The notes under the pieces were generated by a model. It worked only from the letters and a program-made list of their open reading frames with translations. It did not search any database and had not been told where the DNA came from. The translations under genes and the position numbers were made by a program. Positions 48,115 to 60,605 of a DNA stretch of 64,000 bases are shown piece after piece; the stretch's first letter is position 1; every line of letters begins with the position of its first letter. The DNA comes from Coriaria nepalensis. Its lineage: Eukaryota > Streptophyta > Magnoliopsida > Cucurbitales > Coriariaceae. Where the stretch lies: NCBI GenBank assembly GCA_027186245.1, contig CP114490.1:3425001-3489000 (forward strand), given 5' to 3'.

Positions 48115-50580
48115 CTGTTTATCCAAGTGCCCTTCTTGCACAATGGAGGACGAGTATAAACACTCGAGCTTTGGTAGATAGGCAAGCTCTAACTCACTTA
48201 AGTGCGGGAGCACCGCTTTTATCGGTGTATCTTCTTCACTATGAAATATGACTTCCAAATTGTTGCATTTCTTTACTTTGAGAGTTTGGATGTTGGAAAG
48301 ACTTTGCGCTACAGTACATGTGAAGATGTGTCTTAGTTGATCACATTCATCTACTTCCAAATAAGTTAAGTTGTTGAGAGTCACAAAGTTTCCATGAAAG
48401 ATCTCTTTTAAGTTGATGAGACGACATAGCACCAATTTATGTAATGAAGGAAATGACGATTTAACATCCCAATACTTTGTGCTGGAGATATATTCCACCC
48501 CACCACACGCATAAATTTCAAGATTCTTCAAAACTCCACCTCCGTGTGAATTAGCTGAAAGCAAAATCTTGCCTATGCTTGAGACGGAGTCGTAATATAA
48601 CACCTCGACTTTCTTCATCAGTTCGTTGACTCCAATGTTAGAGAGAGTAGATACATCGCATTCGGAAAGAACTAAAATTGAATGATGAAGAAAATGTTTA
48701 CGAAATTTACAACCAGCATTTATGCGGAATCTGGACAAATTTTTGAACGGCAGCTGGGAATGCAATATTGAGACATTTGGTATGTGAATGTGCAAGATTT
48801 TCAAGTGAGACAAGGATATTAGCTCTTCAAGGCTTGCATTATTTTCACTACCCCATCCAGAAAAGTCTTCTATTAAAAGTGTTTCTAAATTAGAAAGACT
48901 TTGAAGAGCACCAATTTCAACTACTTCCAAGATATAGCTTCTCAAAGTTAAGACCTGTAGATTTGTTAATTGACCAACTTCTCTTGGTAAAGCCCGAAGA
49001 TTAGAATTATGAATTCCAAGTACAGTTAATTTCTTCAATCTTCCTAATTTGGATATATCCCCCAATGTGCAGCTGTCAAAATATAACATCTGGAGATTTT
49101 CTAGACGTTCGAGAGATTGTGGCAGCTCCTCAAATTTCATCCAACTTATTTCTAAAACAGTAAGCTTATTCATCCCCCCAAAGAAATTTTCATGGACACG
49201 TGCTCTTCTCTGTAAGTGTACGATTAATACTTCAAGTAGGGGACACTCTAATTCATCCGGAAGTTCCTCAATGTCACTCGGCCAAAACGAAATAGCTGTC
49301 CGTTCTGACAATCTGTTATCTCTTAGTCTCGTAAGGAACACCTGCCCACCTTTAGATGCGATTTCTAAGGCCACGTCTCTAACAACATCGTGCATTTTGA
49401 CTTCCTCAGTATCTTCTCCCTCCAATAATAAGCAAGAATACTTCAAGCTAGAAGTCAGTTTTTCGATTCTTGTCAATGCCTGTTCCACATCATCTACTTT
49501 TTCAATGAAATTCAAACCCAACCCATATAACCATAACATATTTATAGGGATGTCATAATCTTCAGGGAATAAAGAACAAAGTAAGAACAACCGTCGTGCC
49601 TCTACTGATAAATTATTGACACTTAACTCTATAGAATCAAAAACAATTTTATGCAGAACAGAGTTCTTTAGTCGATTAGCAGTGTCCTTCCAATGTGATA
49701 TGTCTCGACCCCGCAATCCTGCTGCAACAATTTTAATAGCAAGAGGCAAACATCCACATTCTTTAATTATCTGCTCCGCCAAAAGGACCTTTTCTGGAAT
49801 GCCATCGTAATCCCCTGCCATACTCCGAAATAGATTCGAAGCTTCAACATCACGTAGCAGTCCAACTTGAAAGTTCTTCAGACTTCCCATCTCTTCACAA
49901 ACTTGTACATCTCGGGATGTTAGAATTATTACTGTGCAACTTCTATGTTCAGTCCTAAAAGGAACTCCTATATCACAGAGGTCAATGCTCTCCCAAATAT
50001 CATCCAATATGACAAGAACTTTCTTCTTAGATTGAAAGAATTGGAACAATTTATCTGCTCTTCCCTCAACAGTCTCCTGCTCAAGTTTCAAACCGAGCCT
50101 GTCTGCTATCTGGCCCTGAACATACCTCCGGTCTAGAGTCTGAGATATTGTTGCCATCACCACCACATCAAAGAGCTTATCCTTCTTTGTTTGTTCTGCG
50201 ACTTGAGTGACAAGAGTCGTCTTGCCGATCCCTGGCATTCCGTATATTCCAATCATGTCGAATTGATTGCCCTTGAGAGCGTCAATAATTTCATCAAAAA
50301 TCTCCACCCGAGATTCAAAAGCAGGAACATCTGTGCCGGATCTGGGCCTGATCGGCAGTGGTTGCCCAGATATACTTGTCTTATCTGTCAGAGATTCTGG
50401 GATACAGAGGGTACCACCATGAACATTGATTTGTCCAACATTGAAGGTGCTCGCTCCAGTTGAGACTGTACCACCAGAGCTAGCAGAAACCCCAATCACC
50501 GTATGACTCACCCTTGTTTCTGCCGTAGTTGGCATGGAAGCTTCACCCTTCTCGTTAGCATCAATTTCTTTTATTTTCAT
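48115..50580 (-). CDS. NLR copy 4, exon 1: divergent N-terminus, NB-ARC and LRRs
   Basis: The exon is open, with 822 codons from the ATG at 50578-50580. Compared with copies 2 and 3 it has Glu2Lys, Thr6Ile, Ala56Gly and Thr273Lys (codon 49762-49764). The last lies two residues before the GLPL-type CGCLPLA motif. P-loop, kinase-2, RNBS-D and MHD are unchanged. Its upstream region lies in unit 5 and lacks the 238-bp segment, so this is the copy most likely to differ in both expression and protein behaviour. Confidence 0.93.
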
Positions 50581-52025
50581 CTCCAGGTGATTAAGTACTA
50601 GATCTCTCAAACTCAGTTAATGTTTCTGTTGTAGAAAATTAAACAACCCTCCACTCCACCAGATACTCTCTCAGATTTTTGTGTAGAACAGAGATCAATC
50701 TTGTTTTCTAAATATAATGAGAACAAAAGTGAGATGAAGCAGAAGGTCAAAGGTGTGTGCTTGTTTTATGATCAAAACGATCCTAGAAAAAGAAAAAGAA
50801 AAGCCATTTGCAATTGTATATTTCAGAAATCAATAAACAAAAATAAATTGTGACAAATACAAATTATTTTATATGATGAAGGGGTGCATGTGATTAGTAG
50901 TTGGAACTTAGACAATACTTTAGTTTAGAATTACTCTTCCTCTAAGGTTGTTTCTGACATCATATGTTGGTGGTAACATTAGAGGACATAACAAATCTGT
51001 CCCCTTCGAGCTGCTAATTCAATTCCTTTTGATCAATAGCAAACTTAGAAGCCTCAAGTTCCTCATCAATGAAAATATCCCAAGGGTTATGCCCCCATCT
51101 TATGCAATATTTCTCTATGTTCTCTTTAATCATACCTCTCGAAGTTTGAGGGAAATCTGTCACAAAGATTGTACGTCTCCGATATGGGTGAAGAGTTCTG
51201 AAGGATTCCGTCGGTGAATCCGACAGATTGTGATATACATTTGATTTGATCGTGTTAGATGGAGTAAAATAATTCAGAAAGGAAATAATGTCTCATTTCA
51301 AATATTTTACTTTCATATGCAGAATATACTCTCAAAGTTACTCTCAAAGTTACTTAGCATGCATAGTACTAATGAAATGAATTACTCTCAGAGGTATATA
51401 ATATGCTTATAATACCAATATTTATGCTTAAGTATATGTTGAAATGATGTTGTTCTTGCCTTTACAAGTTCATGATACAAGTGTCTTTGATGTTTATACT
51501 TTGTTTGCACTACAACATGGTAATTTATATACGGTTATCATTTATTGAGCTTTATAGCTCATTCCAAGTTTTCATATTGTAGATAAACAGAAAGTTTAGG
51601 CAATCGCTTTCGAGCAGTAATCGAAAAGTTGGAACCAATGAGTTGTACATATGGGGCCGACTTATGAATACGTTAATAGTTTTTAAATAAGATATTTGGG
51701 ATCCTAGAGAGTTATATAAATTTCAAGAACGTTTGTACTTTGAGAATTTATTTCAATACAAATTTTGATTATTAGGAATAATTAATTATATATGAAATTA
51801 TCGTACCTTGTTTGTAATTTTAATTTATAGTTTTTTTTTATATTAAATTTATCGACTTATCGAATTACTTCTTTATCTGAATCCACTTGAATTATGAGTG
51901 TACTTTATAAAATCAAGTTATATTTTTTCTAATATTTAATTTTATTTAATTTTAGTCCTAAGATAATTTTAAAAAAAGAAATACGAGAATACACATTAAT
52001 CATCTTTTAAAAAATTTAAAAAAAA
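50581..52025 (-). promoter_or_regulatory. Shortened spacer between gene copies 5 and 4: upstream region of copy 4
   Basis: The spacer is 1,445 bp instead of 1,683 because of the 238-bp deletion at 50962-50967, about 380 bp upstream of the copy-4 ATG. The TATA-like site (50709-50716) remains. The deletion brings the unrecognised frame (51014-51292) closer to the gene. Confidence 0.42.
51014..51292 (-). CDS. Unrecognised minus-strand open frame, unit 5
   Basis: Same frame as 335-613; TAG at 51014-51016 and its only ATG at 51131-51133. Confidence 0.3.
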   Translation of the reverse strand, partial: DIISFLNYFTPSNTIKSNVYHNLSDSPTESFRTLHPYRRRTIFVTDFPQTSRGMIKENIEKYCIRWGHNPWDIFIDEELEASKFAIDQKELN

Positions 52026-52527
52026 TTAAAAATGTCTCATTTTTTTCTTTTGCCTGCCACAAAATTGCTGAACAGAGCCAGAGGGTAGTGGAGATAGAGC
52101 TGCTTGAGATGGATTTGTCAGTTCACACTGGTTTGAAGCTCCATAAGAAACTGACCGGGCTACAAAATTGCTCAGTCGGTCCTGGTGAATATGCTTGGGA
52201 TGGTCGAATTTGCAGATTGACCCAAATTCGCAGGCTCCATATAGCGAATATGAGATGCATGCGAGTTCCCCCTGTTGATCAAAATTTACTGGCTATTATT
52301 AGGTTGATTAAAGTCTCAAAAATTTGTTTAGAAAAATCAAGAGCATAACTGACCGGGCGTAAAGGATAAGGGTCAAGGGGACTCAAGATGCAATCTGGAG
52401 GAGAAAGTGCTCTGTCTCTTGGATGATGGAAACCACAATCACCACCAAATTCGCTCTGGTTTGAAGTTCCATAAATCCGACTGTTGCCTCCTGCTTGTTC
52501 TGAGGATGGCATCCATCCTGGCTGGCC
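52026..52527 (-). CDS. NLR copy 5, exons 6-7: integrated CCCH zinc-finger segment
   Basis: Exon 6 is 52354-52527 and exon 7 is 52026-52271. Both are open and phase 0, with the intact second finger. Confidence 0.73.
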
Positions 52528-52706
52528 CTGAAATAACCATCATTTTTTTAAAGCACAAAACAAAGAATAGGAATGTGTTGTAAAAAAAGAAGGGACAAAA
52601 CAAATAATAGGATTGTGTTGTAAAAACAGAAGGGCAATAATTGTGTTCTAAACACCGTATACGATTTGAACAGATAAAACTAAACCAGTACAGATCAGAT
52701 ACATAC

Positions 52707-54836
52707 CTTATTGCCCTCCCACCGAACAGACTCGAGCCATGGGGTATTTTGAGATCCAACGAACATTAATGGGTTTATCTTTGGACATTTGAAAATATCC
52801 ATAGTAAACAACTTAGGGAATTTGAGCGTATAGAAACCTTGGAGATTACGTAGATCACGTAGTTCCAGGGATTTCATGGAAGGAAAGACAATATGATCAT
52901 CTCCTAAATTATTAGATAGTTCATTTGAAACTATTTCTTCCATCATCTCACACCTTAAAATAGTTAGAGATTGCAGTTGTCTGAAATGTTTAACTGCACT
53001 AGGAGAGAAGACATATCTCAAACTACCACAATCGGTCACTGTCAACGACCAGAGGTTTGGAAGACCAAAGTTTTCATGAGTATTGTCCTTCATCATATTG
53101 TTGTTCCACCATAAATGCTTCAAACTATGTAGATTGCTCAATTCCAACTCTTCTAAATATGAGAATAACAAAAGTGGGGCCACTTCAATTGCACGTACTT
53201 GCTCTAAATTGCCGAGGCCATCAATCTTCAAATACTTCAAGGCGCCAAATTCAACCTGTGAATAGAGAAGAAATCAATCATGCTTGTACACAGAATATAA
53301 TTTGACATAATTCCATGTCTATTAGTTATTTATGTGTTACTTTTTTCTATTTAAACACTCCTAAGAAAAATAGAAAATAATGCATAACATAATATACTTT
53401 ATCAAACAGGGGTTGTATGGTATCTTGGTTTAGAGATTCTTGGGTTGGGGAAGCAAATATGATCATCTTAGGACACCTCACCATTGACAAACTCTTCAGA
53501 GATGGAAACCTAAGGGCATTTGTTCTTGTACAGAACTTTGTTAGGTTCCTTAGATTATAAAGATTGAGAGTTTGTAACCGAAAGAAGACAATAGGTTCTT
53601 CAAAGTTGTTTTTTCCGTTACTACTTTCTTTATCGTTATCTCCAGCAAATACTGCTTCCAAATTGTCACAATCTTTCACATCTAATTCTACAAGCTGGAC
53701 ATGGTCCGATAATGGTAGCAAACTTTTCAGACTATGGCATCCATTAATTCTCAATATCTTCAAATTTTGATACATTCCTGTCTCTTCTTCTTCACTATGA
53801 AATATTACTTTCAAGTTGTCGAGGCCATCAATCGTCAAATACTCCAAGGCGCCAAATTCAACCTGTGAATAGAAAAATCAATCATGCTTCTATACATGAT
53901 ATATTTTGACATAATTCCAGGTCTATTACTTATTTATTTATTTATTTGTGTGTTTCTTTTTTCCTATTTAAACACTCTTAAGAAAAACAGAAAATAATGC
54001 AATACATAATATACCTTATGGTATCTTGGTATGGTATGGTTTAGAGCTTCTTGGGTTGGGGAAGTAAACATGATCATATTAGGACACCTCACCATTGACA
54101 AAATCTTCAGTGATGGAAACCTAAGGGCATTTGTTCTTGTACAGAAATTTGTTAGGTTCCTTAGATTATAAAGATTGAGAGTTTGTAACCGAAAGAAGAC
54201 AATAGGTCCTTCAAAGTTGTTTTTTCCATTACTACTTTCTTTATCGTCACTTCCAACTACTACTGCTTCCAAATTGTCACAATCTTTCACATGTAATCCT
54301 ACAAGCTGGACATGGTCCGATAATGGTAGCAAACTTTTCAGACTATGGCACCCATTAATTCTCAATATCGTCAAATTTTGAAACATTCCTATATCTTCTT
54401 CACTATGAAATATTACTTTCAAGTTTCTGAGGCCATCAATCGTCAAATACTCCAAGGCGCCAAATTCAACCTGTGAACAGAGAAATCAATCATGCTTCTA
54501 TACATGATATATTTTAACATAATTCCATGTCTATTACTTATTTATTTATGTGTTTCTTTTTTCTATTTAAACACTCTTTTAGAAAAATAGAAAATAATGC
54601 AAAACATAATATACCTTATCAAACAGGGGCTGTATGGTATCTTGGCTTAGAGCCTCTTGGGTTGGGGAAGCAAACATGATCATCTTAGGACACTTCTTCA
54701 TTGACAAAAAGTTCAGTGATGGAAATCTAAGCGCATTTTTTCTCGTACAAAAATTGGTTAGGTTCCTTAGACCACTGAAAAATTCTGAATGACTATTCTC
54801 TTTGAATTTATTCACCTCTAAGGATGAATGTCGAAC
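52707..54836 (-). CDS. NLR copy 5, exons 2-5: C-terminal leucine-rich repeats
   Basis: Exons are 54615-54836, 54015-54470, 53398-53862 and 52707-53255. All are open with the common residues. Confidence 0.84.
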
Positions 54837-55273
54837 CTGAAAAATCAAATATGTAACGTACTGAGTTAGTAATAGATCAAACTAACATTTACTTTTAAAA
54901 CATATTTGTTCTGATAGAATGTCCATTGAATGAAATAAGTAAAAAACAATGAACGTGTTTGAAGGTGTGATACTTCACTCATTGGAAGATCTTACTAGAA
55001 TTTAATTTCAATCCCAGCTCATCTACTGTCATACATTGTGATAGCAAATCTGCTATTGCAATCTCTGAAAATCCAGTTTACTTTGGAAGGATAAAACATA
55101 TCATAGTGAAATTCCATGCCATAAGAGAAAGGGTGAAGAATGAGGAAGTGAGATTAGTTCATTGCAAATCAGAAGAGCAAATTGCAGATGAGTTTACTAA
55201 GCCCCTAGCTACTGCAAAGTTTGAAGAATTCAAGTTTAAGATTGGTGTGATGAGTAATTGTATCAAGGGGGAG

Positions 55274-55923
55274 TGTTTGAAAGTGTGATACTTCACTCAT
55301 CAATGGAGGTGGAAAAAGTTGACTTTTTGTGATCATGTTTTTTGGCATTGACTCTTATTCCGGTAGCTTCCCTATGTCAATTGAAACTTGTAGGAACAAG
55401 TTTCACTCAGATCGGATCAAAGGAACTCAAGTTAGATCCCAATCTGGCTTCTCTGCTTTTGGTTGTTGCAGTGGGAGGTAAACTGAAGTTGAGCAGCTCC
55501 AACGGCTATTTTTTGTATTCAAGCAAGTTTGATATGTTGATTGAAGTGTGTTGAAGCTGCTGGTGAAGTTTGGAAAGCTTTGAAATCGAATTTCACCTTT
55601 TTTGGTCATGGCTAGTGTAGTTGATTGCATTTTCCAGTTTTTCTAGTTTTGTTGTACCTTTTCTATTTTTGATTGAAAGAAATATAGGTAAGCTGATTGT
55701 AAGTGTTGCTTCTGCTTAGAATGTGGCCATTTAATGGTTAACTATTCATGTACATTGTTTTATCTTTGTGTAAGTATTTAGACTCTTATTTTTAATGAAA
55801 AAGTAGATTGAATGTTTTTTCCAAAAACTGAAGTTCATTGCTATTTTTTTTTCTGGGTTTTGGTCTAAAATCCGTTCTTGAGGAAGTAGAGAGCAAGTCT
55901 TGAATCTTGTCTTTCATTTTCCA
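55274..55923 (+). repeat. Middle LTR of the copia element, unit 5
   Basis: The LTR is 650 bp. The primer binding site TGGTATCAGAGC follows at 55927-55938. Confidence 0.88.
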
Positions 55924-56014
55924 ATATGGTATCAGAGCTTTGCTAAAGATCAATTCATCTAGCCTTAACCTTCTCACTTTTTAGTTCCTAAATGGAAAAA
56001 ACCAGAAAAACACC

Positions 56015-59000
56015 ATGACCCCCAATCAAGGTGTTAACATACTTTCACCACCAGTTTTCAGTGGTGAAGGCTATCAGTTTTGGTCAGTCAAGATGACTAC
56101 CTATCTCCGTGCTCATGGACTCTGGGAAACAGTGGAAGATGGCTATGCACCACCATCTGAAGAGGTGGACTTCACACTTGAACAGATCAGACAACAAAAG
56201 ATAGAAAAACATAACAACTTCAGAGCTTTGGCTATTATTCAATCTGGAATTGATGACAAGCTATTCTCTTGGATCATTAGCTTGTTTGTAGCTAAAGATG
56301 CATGGGAAGTCTTGAAGAAGGAGTTTCAAGGATCTGAAAGAGTAAGGAACATCAGGCTCTTGAACCTCAAAAGAGACTTTGAGAGGTTGAAAATGAAGGA
56401 GACATAATCCATCAAAGACTATGCAGGGAGAATGATGGAAGTCTCAAACTAGATGAAGACATTTGGAGAGAATGTCACAAAAAAGATGTTGGTTGATAAG
56501 ATGTTGGTCAGTGTTATGTCCAAATTCAACTCCAATATTGATGCCATAGAGGAAAGTAAAGACCTCAGCTCTCTAACCATGTTAGAACTCACAAGCTCGT
56601 TAGAAGCAAATGAGTCTAGGCATGCAAAGAAGAAGGATGAAGAAGTTGAAGCTTTCATGTTGAGCACAAGCACAAGCCTTGGAAGAAGTCACAAGCTTGC
56701 TTTTCTTCTAGTTCAAGCAGCTCTGAAAGGAAGAAGAGCTTTCCTCCATGCTCAATATGCAAGAGGAAAGGACATTCTGAAAAATTCTGTAGATGGAAGG
56801 ACAAACCTCAGTGCTATTACTGCAAGATGTTTGGCCATATTGAGAAAAATTGCTTCAAGAAGAATAGGGAGAAAGGAGCACGAAAACCTCAATAAGCACC
56901 AACATCTGAAGTTCAGAATAAAGAAACTCTCTTCATGGCTGCAGATTCTGACCATGATGAATCCAGAAAAGGGTGGCTCATAGACAGTGGATGCACCAAC
57001 CATATGGCTCATGATGAGAGCATATTCAGAGATCTAGATACAAGCTTCACGACTGGAATCATAGTTGGAAATGGGGAGAAAGTCAGAGCTAAAGGAAGAG
57101 GCACAGTCTTGGTAAAACTAAGAAAGGTACCAAGCTTATCACCAATGTTCTTTTGGTTCCAGATCTGAAACATAATCTGCTAAGTGTTGGCCAGTTGATG
57201 AGAAGTGGATATGTCTTGCTGTCTCAGGATAAACATTGCACCATTTTAGATCGAAATAGAAAACAAGTGGCTAAAGTCCAAGTCAATCACAATAGCTTTT
57301 CTATGCAATGGGATCATCATGCTCTCAGATGTAAGGAAGATGAATCTTGGTCATGGCATAAGAGGTTTGGACACTTTGATCTCAAGGCCATTCAGAATCT
57401 GAACTCTAAAGGAATGGTTGATGACTTGCCCTCAGTCCAACCTCAAGATGAAGTGTGTGAAAGCTGTCAATTTGGCAAGTTGAGTAGGAAGCCATTTCCT
57501 AAAAATCAAGCACACAGAGCTTTGGAGAAGCTAGAGCTGGTTCACTCGGATGTATATGGATCAATGAGAGAAGTCTCATTGAATGGAAGTAAATATTTTA
57601 TCATCTTCATAGATGACATAACCAGATTTTGCTGGATTTACTTCCTGAAGGAAAAATCAGAAGTGTTTAGCACCTTTATAAAATTCAAGAAGCATGTGGA
57701 TACACAAAGCAGGATGAAGCTGAAGACTTTGAGGTCTAATAATGGTGGAGAGTACACCTCAAATGATTTTAAGCAATTTTGTGAGAATGAAGGGATCATC
57801 CACCAGCTGACAGTGCCGTATTCTCCATAGCAAAATGGGGTCTTAGAAAGGAAAAACAGAACCATTATGGAGATGGTAAGAAGCATGATGGTTGAGAAGA
57901 GGATGCCAAGGAAGTTTTGGGCAGAAGCAGCCAACACTGCTATGTACTTGCTCAACAAGCTACCTACCAAGTCAGTGGAAGGCAAAACTCCTCATGAGGC
58001 TTGGCACAATGTGAAACCTTTAGTGTCTCACCTCAGAATATTTGGAGCTGTGTGTTTTTCTCACATTCCAGATGGTAAGAGAGACAAACTCTCTATGAAA
58101 AGTGAAAAGGGAATACTGATCTGGTATAGCACATAATCAAAAGGTTATAGAATTTTCTATCTTGAAGTTGAGAAAATCTCATTCAGCAGAGATGTCAAGT
58201 TTGATGAAGAAGTAATCTTCAAATAGGAAGGTGAAGATGCAAGTGAGGGGCTGTATGACCTTCTTGAAGAAAGTGAAGATCAAACTCCTACTGAGGATCC
58301 TGATGATGATGATGTTGAGGCAATAAATCCAAGATACAGAACTCTTGATGATGTTTACCAAAGGTGTAATTTAGCTCAAGTTGAGCCCAGTTGCTATGAA
58401 GAAGCTAGAAGAGATGAAGGATGGATAAAGGCTATGAAAGAAGAATTAAGGATGATCACTAAAAATCAGACTTGGAGTCTGGTTGAGAAGCCTGAGAAGA
58501 AAAAAATAATCAAGCTAAAGTGGATATTCAAACTGAAGCTCAATGCTGACAACTCAGTAAATAGATTCAAAGCTCGATTAGTAGTGAAGGGTTTCTCTCA
58601 ACAATATGGAGTGGATTATGCTGAGACATTTGAACCAGTGGCCAGACTTGATATAATCAGGTTGATCATTGCATTTGCTGCTAGGAAGTCTTGGTCAATT
58701 CATCAGCTTGATGTGAAGTCAGCATTCTTAAATAGAATACTGGAAGAAGAAGTCTATGTCGAGCAGCTTGAAGGGTTTAAAGAGAGAGGAGAAGAAGGGA
58801 AGGTATACAAGCTGAAAAAGGCTATATATGGGCTAAAACAAGCTCCTAGCTTGATATAGCAGGATAGATTCTTATTTATCTAATGCTGGTTTTAGTAGAA
58901 GTGAAAGTGTTCCTACTCTCTACATCATACAATCAGGTTCATCCTTACTCATAATCTCTCTATATGTAGATGATTTGCTCATAACTGGAAATGAGATCAG

Positions 59001-59929
59001 TTTGATAATAGAATTCAAAAAGGAAATGGAAGCTGAATTTGAGATGACAGACTTGGGATTGGTGAGTTTCTTTTTAGGAATGGAAGTGTTCCAATCTAAG
59101 AAGGGGGTGTTTGTGTCTCAAGAGAAGTATGCTAAGAATCTGATGAAGAAGTTCAACATGGAATCTAGCAAATTAGTATCCACTCCAATGGCTGCAAATG
59201 AGAAATTAAGGAGTGATGGTTCATCAAGGGTGGATGAAACCTTATTCAGAAGTCTAATTGGAGGCTTTATGTACCTCACATCAACAAGACCGGACATCAT
59301 GTATTCTGTCTGTATTCTGTCTCGGTTCATGAATGATTCCTTCTCAATTGCATATGGGGGCTGCTAAAAGGATACTCAGGTACCTTAATGAATCTCTTTC
59401 TCATGGAATTAAGTATGAAGGGGGAGAATTGAAACTAGAAGGATATGTGGACAGTTATTGGGCATGCTCTCTTGATGATGCTAAGAGCACAAGTGGTTTT
59501 TGCTTCTCACTTGGCTCGGGGATATTTTGTTGGAGTTCAAAGAAGCAAAATGTTGTGGCTCAATCAACAGCTGAGGCTGAATATGTGGCTGCTGCTCATG
59601 CCACCAATCAAGCCATATGGATTCAGAAGATCTTACTAGAATTGAATTTCAATCCCAGCTCATCTACTGTCATACATTGTGATAGCAAATCTGCTATTGC
59701 AATCTCTAAAAATCCAGTTTACTTTGGAAGGACAAAACAGATCATAGTGAAATTTCGTGCCATAAGAGAAATGGTGAAGAATGGGGAAGTGAGATTAGTT
59801 CATTGCAAATCAGAAGAGCAAATTGCAGATGGGTTTACTAAGCCCCTAGCTACTTCAAAGTTTGAAGAATTCAAGTTTAAGATTGGTGTGATGAGTAATT
59901 GTATCAAGGGGAAGTGTTTGAAGGTGTGA
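56015..59929 (+). pseudogene. Copia gag-pol pseudogene, unit 5
   Basis: Same stops and frame changes as unit 1; ends with TGA at 59927-59929. Confidence 0.93.
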
Positions 59930-60563
59930 TACTTCACTCATCAATGGAGGTGGAAAAAGTTGACTTTTTGTGATCATTTTTTGGCGTTGACTCTTATTCC
60001 GGTAGCTTCCCTACATCAATTGAAACTTGTAGGAACAAGTTTCACTCAGATCGGATCAAAGGAACTCAAGTTAGATCTCAATCTGGCTTCTCTGCTTTTA
60101 GTTGTTGCAGTGGGAGGTAAACTGAAGTTGAGCAGCTCTAACAGCTATTTTTTGTATTCAAGAAAGTTTGATATGTTGATTGAAGTGTGTTGAAGCTGCT
60201 GGTGAAGTTTGGAAAGCTTTGGAATCGAATTTCACCTTTTTTGGTCATGGCTAGTGTAGTTGATTGCATTTTCCAGTTTTTCTGATTTTATTGTACCTTT
60301 TCTATTTTTGATTGAAAGGAATATAGGTAAGGTGATTGTAAGTGTTGCTTCTGCTTAGAATGTGGTCATTTAATGGTTAACTATTCATGTACATTGTTTT
60401 ATCTTTGTGTAAGTATTTAGACTCTTATTTTTAATGAAAAAATAGATTGAATGTTTTTTTCCAAAAACTGAAGTTCATTTGCTATTTTTTTTCTGGATTT
60501 TGGTCTAAAATATGTTCTTGAGGAAGTAGAGAGCAAGTCTTGAATCTTATCTTTCATTCTACA
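59915..60563 (+). repeat. Right LTR of the copia element, unit 5
   Basis: The LTR is 649 bp. The minus-strand read-through stop for NLR copy 5 is at 60417-60419. Confidence 0.88.
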
Positions 60564-60605
60564 ACAAAACGGACTGAGGAAAAAAAAAAGAGTTGAAATA
60601 AATAC

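Larger units (their letters stand above)
37951..50679. repeat. Tandem array unit 4 (12,729 bp; type-B start, type-A end)
   Basis: The left end carries the 238-bp segment (38239-38476). The right end carries the type-A alleles of exon 1 (Gly56; G in gtcttGccg near 50224) and several private changes. The type-A tract runs on into the start of unit 5, which fits an exchange between array copies. Confidence 0.97.
54956..60563 (+). mobile_element. Composite copia element in NLR intron 1, unit 5
   Basis: LTR start fragment 54956-54982, RNase H fragment 54983-55273, middle LTR, internal region and right LTR, as in unit 1. Confidence 0.9.
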
